Origin: Clostridia bacterium
Lineage (GTDB): Bacteria; Bacillota; Clostridia; Christensenellales; Aristaeellaceae
Length of the DNA: 9,502 bases
NCBI GenBank assembly: GCA_017458865.1
Contig: JAFSZW010000140.1
Span: forward strand, 1-9,502
Direction of reading: 5' to 3'
The translations under genes and the position numbers were made by a program. Position 1 is the stretch's first letter; each line of letters starts with the position of its first letter. A model generated the notes under the pieces. The model was not told the DNA's origin. It worked only from the letters and a program-made list of their open reading frames with translations, and did no database searches. Positions 6,266-9,502 of this stretch are shown here, one piece after another.

Positions 6266-7093
6266 ATGCAAAAAGCACAATACAGTCAGACCATTATTGA
6301 AAAGTATGAGTCCCGCCCGCGCATGTGGTGGCTCTACACTATCATCGTCATCATTGTTGCCATCCTGCTCGGCTGGTCCGGAACCAGCATAGAATACAAA
6401 GGCGTTACCGCAAAGGGCTCCGAGGTCGCCTCTGGCATCTTCTTCGGCCTGATCCAGCCCAGCTTTGGCATGCTCTTTACAACCGCAACCGATGGTGTTC
6501 CCTATCTCCTCATGGAAACGGTATGCATTGCCATACTGGGCACTGTCATAGGCGGCATTCTGGCCCTGCCATTCGCATTCCTGGCCAGCTATAAACTCAT
6601 GCCGAAACCGGTTGCATTCATTTTCAACGCACTCATCCTGCTCATCCGTACCCTGCCTTCCATCGTATGGGCACTTGTATGGATCCGCGTTACCGGTCCC
6701 GGCGCATTCTGTGGTGTTGTCACCCAGAGTATCTGCTCCATCGGCATGATCTCAAAAATGTACATCACCGCCATTGATGACCTGGACACCTCTATCCTTG
6801 AATCCCTGGATGCCTCCGGATGCACGAGCTTCCAGAAGATTCGCTACGGCATCATTCCCCAGCTTATCCCGAACTTCATTTCCACCATCATCTACCGGTT
6901 CGACATCAACATCAAGGATGCCACGACACTCGGTATTGTCGGTGCGGGCGGCATCGGTGCCGCGCTGATTCAGTGCATCAACTCCCGCCGCTGGACCATG
7001 GTTGGTTCATTCATCCTCGCCATGATTCTGCTCATGCTGGTGATTGAGTTCTTCTCAACCCGCATTCGCAGGAAGTTGGCTCGCGGTCAGTAA
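6266..7093 (+). CDS. phnE: PhnE-type ABC transporter permease, second subunit
   Basis: The second membrane subunit is 275 residues long and differs clearly from the first, so the channel is probably a heterodimer. Membrane segments lie near residues 21-37, 82-107, 114-140, 148-168, about 220-238 and 245-262. The EAA loop is at 178-201: LESLDASGCTSFQKI, then YGIIPQLIP. The family motif IRTLPSIVWALVW is present at 128-140. Between the first two segments is an extra extracytoplasmic stretch (about residues 40-75), longer than in the first permease. GGAGGGGG lies just before the ATG at 6266. Paired phnE genes after phnC are a common arrangement in Firmicutes. A hairpin follows directly after the stop codon. 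Confidence 0.92.
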   Translation: MQKAQYSQTIIEKYESRPRMWWLYTIIVIIVAILLGWSGTSIEYKGVTAKGSEVASGIFFGLIQPSFGMLFTTATDGVPYLLMETVCIAILGTVIGGILALPFAFLASYKLMPKPVAFIFNALILLIRTLPSIVWALVWIRVTGPGAFCGVVTQSICSIGMISKMYITAIDDLDTSILESLDASGCTSFQKIRYGIIPQLIPNFISTIIYRFDINIKDATTLGIVGAGGIGAALIQCINSRRWTMVGSFILAMILLMLVIEFFSTRIRRKLARGQ

Positions 7094-7099
7094 AAAAAC

Positions 7100-7126
7100 G
7101 AACAGGCCGGTTTTACCGGCCTGTTC
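7100..7126. terminator. Hairpin between phnE2 and the metallophosphatase gene, poor U-tract on the + strand
   Basis: Bases 7100-7111 pair with 7115-7126 (12 bp, GC-rich) around a TTT loop. On the + strand it is followed only by TCTGTTG, a weak release signal. On the - strand it is followed by a run of seven T (complement of 7092-7098), the textbook order. It begins 7 bases after the phnE2 stop and ends only 8 bases before the next ribosome site, so partial read-through into the next gene is plausible. Confidence 0.6.
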
Positions 7127-7145
7127 TCTGTTGAAAGGATCCTGC

Positions 7146-8714
7146 ATGGATAAACAGTTCCATATTCGCTTTACCTCTGATACCCACGGATACCTCTATC
7201 CCACCAATTTTGCCGATACCGAATACCGGGAAATCGGCCTGTTCCGGCTGATTCCCGAGTTCCCGCATGATGGAAATACCCTGATTCTGGACGGTGGCGA
7301 CACGCTGCAGGGCAGTCCCCTCACCAACTTCTATCACCGTCTTGACAAGTCAGAGAAACTGCATCAGCTGAGTTCCAATCCATATGGCACACATCCAATC
7401 GCCGCAGTCATGAACCTGGCAGGATATCAGTATATCACCCTTGGCAATCATGACTTCAATTACGGCCTTGAGGAGCTTGAAACCTACCTCGGACAGCTGC
7501 AGGCCACCTGTCTCCTGGCCAATATCCGGGACCGGGCACACCGTCTGCCCCTGAAACCATATGCCATCCATACGCTTGAAAACGGGCTGCGCATCGGCCT
7601 TGCCGGTGTCTGCACTCACTATGTGCGCGTCTGGGAACATCCGGAAACCACTGCGAAGCTTGAAATCGAGGACGCCTTTGAAAGTGCCAGAGATGTGTAT
7701 GCCAAGCTCAGGGATCAGTGTGATTTCACCATTCTCATTTATCATGGCGGCTATGAATGCGATTTCGAAACACACCGCCGCCTGACAGATGGGACGGAAA
7801 ACCAGGCCTGCCAGATCTGTGAGTCCATCGGCTATGATCTTGTCCTCACCGGACATCAGCACATCGCTCAGGCCGGCTTTACCTACGGTAAGTCCTATAC
7901 CGTTCAGCCACCCTATCGGGCGGATGGTGCCTGCGCAATTGATGTGCTCATCAGGGAGGACGGTCAGCGGACATTCAGCAGCCGAATCCTGCCGGCGAAC
8001 TGTCCACCGAGCGAAACCGGCATGAACATGTTCAGGCCACTTGCAGACAAGACAGAGGCCTGGCTGGATACCCCTGCTGGCTTTCTTAATCAGCCACTCC
8101 CATATGTTCCTCATATGGAGGCTGCACTTCATCACTCCCTGGTCGCCAATTTCATCAACACCGTCCAGCTGGACGTATCCGGTGCTCAGATATCCGCCTG
8201 TGCGCTGCCCAATGAGTACAAGGGATTCACCGCATCGCCTACCATCCGGGACATCGTCTCCACGTACATCTACTCCAATACGCTGTTCGTCCTTTCCATC
8301 TCCGGCGCCGATCTCAAATCCTACATTGAGCGTACCGCCATGTACTTTGATCCTGAACCGGACGGGACGATCGGCTTTTCGGATGAATTCATGCGGCCAA
8401 AGGTCCAGCATTATAACTACGATTACTTCTCCGGCATCGACTACACCATAGATGTTTCACGACCAGCAGGTTCCCGCGTCACCCGTATCGACATCGACGG
8501 TCATCCCATTGATCCCGATGCCCGCTATTCTCTGTGCATCAACAGCTACCGCCACAGCGGAACCGCAGGCTATTCGATGCTTCCCAAGCAGCCGGTCATC
8601 ACGGAAATCCTGACAGATGTCGCAGATGCCATTATCGAGTACATTCTGAAACACAATACGGTTATCATTGACACCCATCGCTACAGTACCATTTTGCCCA
8701 TGCGGAAGTCCTGA
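7146..8714 (+). CDS. UshA/CpdB-type metallophosphatase (5'-nucleotidase / 2',3'-cyclic phosphodiesterase family), no signal peptide
   Basis: The family removes phosphate from nucleotides, cyclic nucleotides or related esters with a dimetal centre. The 522-residue protein has the full N-terminal metallophosphoesterase set: DTH (residues 12-14), GGD (50-52), GNHD (100-103), H200 in YHGGYE and GHQH (236-239). A C-terminal 5'-nucleotidase domain follows, with SNTLFVLSISGADLKSYIE near 377-395, YFSGIDYTID near 427-436 and NSYRHSGTAGYSML near 466-479. The phrase VRVWEHPE (160-167) is reminiscent of CpdB-like members. Unlike UshA, it has no signal peptide and should be cytoplasmic. The ATG at 7146 is chosen because AAAGGA lies 6 bases upstream; a longer in-frame start at 7044 would overlap phnE2 and add residues unlike the family. 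Its place after the importer suggests it may process an imported phosphoester. The substrate is not known. Confidence 0.9.
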   Translation: MDKQFHIRFTSDTHGYLYPTNFADTEYREIGLFRLIPEFPHDGNTLILDGGDTLQGSPLTNFYHRLDKSEKLHQLSSNPYGTHPIAAVMNLAGYQYITLGNHDFNYGLEELETYLGQLQATCLLANIRDRAHRLPLKPYAIHTLENGLRIGLAGVCTHYVRVWEHPETTAKLEIEDAFESARDVYAKLRDQCDFTILIYHGGYECDFETHRRLTDGTENQACQICESIGYDLVLTGHQHIAQAGFTYGKSYTVQPPYRADGACAIDVLIREDGQRTFSSRILPANCPPSETGMNMFRPLADKTEAWLDTPAGFLNQPLPYVPHMEAALHHSLVANFINTVQLDVSGAQISACALPNEYKGFTASPTIRDIVSTYIYSNTLFVLSISGADLKSYIERTAMYFDPEPDGTIGFSDEFMRPKVQHYNYDYFSGIDYTIDVSRPAGSRVTRIDIDGHPIDPDARYSLCINSYRHSGTAGYSMLPKQPVITEILTDVADAIIEYILKHNTVIIDTHRYSTILPMRKS

Positions 8715-8721
8715 CACTGAT

Positions 8722-8757
8722 ATGAAGTCGGGGAGCCTTTAGTCTCCTCGACTTCAT
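8722..8757 (+). terminator. Hairpin after the metallophosphatase gene
   Basis: Bases 8722-8735 pair with 8744-8757 (14 bp with one G-T wobble) around an 8-base loop. It starts 8 bases after the stop codon. The following bases TGCATATTGC are not a strong U-tract, but its position and strength favour a terminator, possibly acting against both converging transcripts. Confidence 0.6.
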
Positions 8758-8869
8758 TGCATATTGCCACACATTGTCAGCTTTGATAGGATATATAAAA
8801 GTGGCTGTCCATGGACCAGATACAGTCATTATCTGTGTGGTTCAGGCCTGTCCTACTTATTTATTTTTT

Positions 8870-9502
8870 TCATCGTATCGTCACATACTTCTGTAGCCTG
8901 CTGTTCGGTTTATCCGGAATCGTCCTGGCAATCCTGCCCCGCTCGATTAATGGGTTCAGATACTTCCTGACGGTTTTCTTGTCTTTATATCCAAGATACT
9001 CGGCAATTTCCAGGATGTTCTTTGCAGTCACACAGAAAGCCAGTATCTTATCCTCAACAGACTCTTTGACTGTGAGAATCCCATTTCTGACTGGGGGGAT
9101 GACTGGGGGAATTTCAGCCACGACTGGGGGAATGACTGGGGGAATCTGTTCGTTGACTTGGGTAATTCCATCTCCGACTGGTGAATTGACTTGTCCCTCA
9201 CCGTAGACCTCCTGCCCCAGTCTTTCAAAGGGAATCATCACAACAATGCTGTTTTCGTTAAACCGAATCACATCATTCCCGTATGCTTCCGTAATTCTCG
9301 GTACTCCCCGACCGGTGTGTTCCGTTATATGAAGCTTGATGAACACATCTGATAATGCCTGATTCACCGGAACGGATTCTCCTGCAAAAAAACCTTCCAG
9401 CGTCTGCTTTGGAGGCAGAGTCCCTCTTGACAGGATTTCAATCCGATCCTGAAAGGCTGTGAACATCGGAGCATTCCCGTCTAGCCAGCGATTGTGCACA
9501 AA
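8870..9502 (-). CDS. C-terminal part of a RecG-like/AlbA_2-type ATP-binding protein with winged-helix tail (5' end outside window)
   Basis: The frame is open to the right edge. The apparent start at 9499 is a GTG inside a conserved stretch, read as FVHNRWLDG and matching the family's xLVHNDWxxG, so it codes Val and the real start is beyond base 9502. The visible 210 residues hold the end of an HATPase_c_4-like (RecG C-terminal-like) domain: FQDRIEILSRGTLP, then GESVPVNQALSDVF, then HTGRGVPRITEAYG and the strand IVVMIPF. A linker follows with repeats of Pro-Pro-Val and Gln-Val, then a winged-helix domain ending YLNPLIERGRIARTIPDKPNSRLQKYV. In relatives, an N-terminal AlbA_2 (Schlafen-type) domain precedes these parts. 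The proteins are usually called transcriptional regulators or ATP-binding proteins; their role is poorly defined. Confidence 0.82.
   Translation of the reverse strand, partial: FVHNRWLDGNAPMFTAFQDRIEILSRGTLPPKQTLEGFFAGESVPVNQALSDVFIKLHITEHTGRGVPRITEAYGNDVIRFNENSIVVMIPFERLGQEVYGEGQVNSPVGDGITQVNEQIPPVIPPVVAEIPPVIPPVRNGILTVKESVEDKILAFCVTAKNILEIAEYLGYKDKKTVRKYLNPLIERGRIARTIPDKPNSRLQKYVTIR
9087..9190. repeat. Degenerate GACTGGGGGAAT repeats in the linker of the RecG-like gene
   Basis: Four 12-base units of the form GACTGGGG(G)(R)AT appear at about 9089-9100, 9101-9112, 9122-9133 and 9134-9145, with decayed copies (GACTTGGGTAAT, GACTGGTGAAT) up to 9190. On the coding strand each unit gives Pro-Pro-Val or Gln-Val. 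The + strand has four G-runs of 5 or 6 (9093-9098, 9105-9109, 9126-9130, 9138-9142) that could fold as a long-loop G-quadruplex. Confidence 0.75.

Noticed and set aside
7044..7145. Upstream start for the metallophosphatase overlapping phnE2
   Set aside because: The extension crosses the intergenic hairpin and is unlike the family; ATG 7146 has AAAGGA at ideal spacing.
8774..8800. Possible promoter TTGTCA with TATATA/TATAAA
   Set aside because: The spacing is only 12-14 bases, too short for a sigma-70-type promoter, and no + strand gene follows in the window.
8817..8835. Six-bp hairpin CAGATA/TATCTG, with a T-run further downstream
   Set aside because: The stem is short and AT-rich, and the T-run at 8861-8870 is too far away to form a terminator with it.

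Overview
The window looks like a piece of chromosome from a Gram-positive, Clostridia-like bacterium, perhaps a gut or rumen anaerobe. The basis is strong GGAGG-type ribosome binding sites, an uptake operon with two PhnE-type permeases, a Pro/Thr-rich surface protein with a C-terminal membrane anchor, and a RecG-like ATP-binding protein of a kind common in Firmicutes. The lineage is an inference from style; there is no rRNA or marker gene to fix it.

Layout. (1) Bases 1-644, + strand: the 3' end of a surface protein, with about 70 X-Pro dipeptides (mostly Thr-Pro), then a Pro/Ala/Thr/Glu linker, one membrane helix and a charged tail. (2) Bases 645-883: a convergent gap with a 16-bp perfect hairpin, probably the terminator. 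(3) Bases 884-3037, - strand: an rRNA/tRNA cytosine-C5 methyltransferase of the RsmB/NSUN family, followed by a membrane-bound HD-GYP protein (probable cyclic-di-GMP phosphodiesterase). (4) Bases 3038-3473: a divergent intergenic region with a promoter for each side. (5) Bases 3474-8714, + strand: phnD-phnC-phnE-phnE, an ABC importer of the phosphonate/phosphite/phosphate-ester class, followed by a cytoplasmic-looking 5'-nucleotidase/cyclic phosphodiesterase-type metallophosphatase. (6) Bases 8870-9502, - strand: the 3' part of a RecG-like/AlbA_2-type ATP-binding protein with a PPV repeat linker and a C-terminal winged helix; its start lies beyond the window.

How they work together. The importer is the core unit. 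PhnD is secreted and captures the ligand, the two PhnE subunits form the channel, and PhnC supplies ATP hydrolysis. A hairpin after phnD probably keeps the binding protein more abundant than the membrane parts. The metallophosphatase follows phnE2 after a hairpin with a poor U-tract, so partial read-through is plausible and it may process an imported phosphoester. No C-P lyase, phosphonatase or phosphite dehydrogenase gene is visible, so the ligand cannot be named. The methyltransferase/HD-GYP pair and the two edge genes have no evident link to this pathway. I did not see a clearly novel system; the most interesting points are the importer-phosphatase pairing and the repeat-bearing edge genes.
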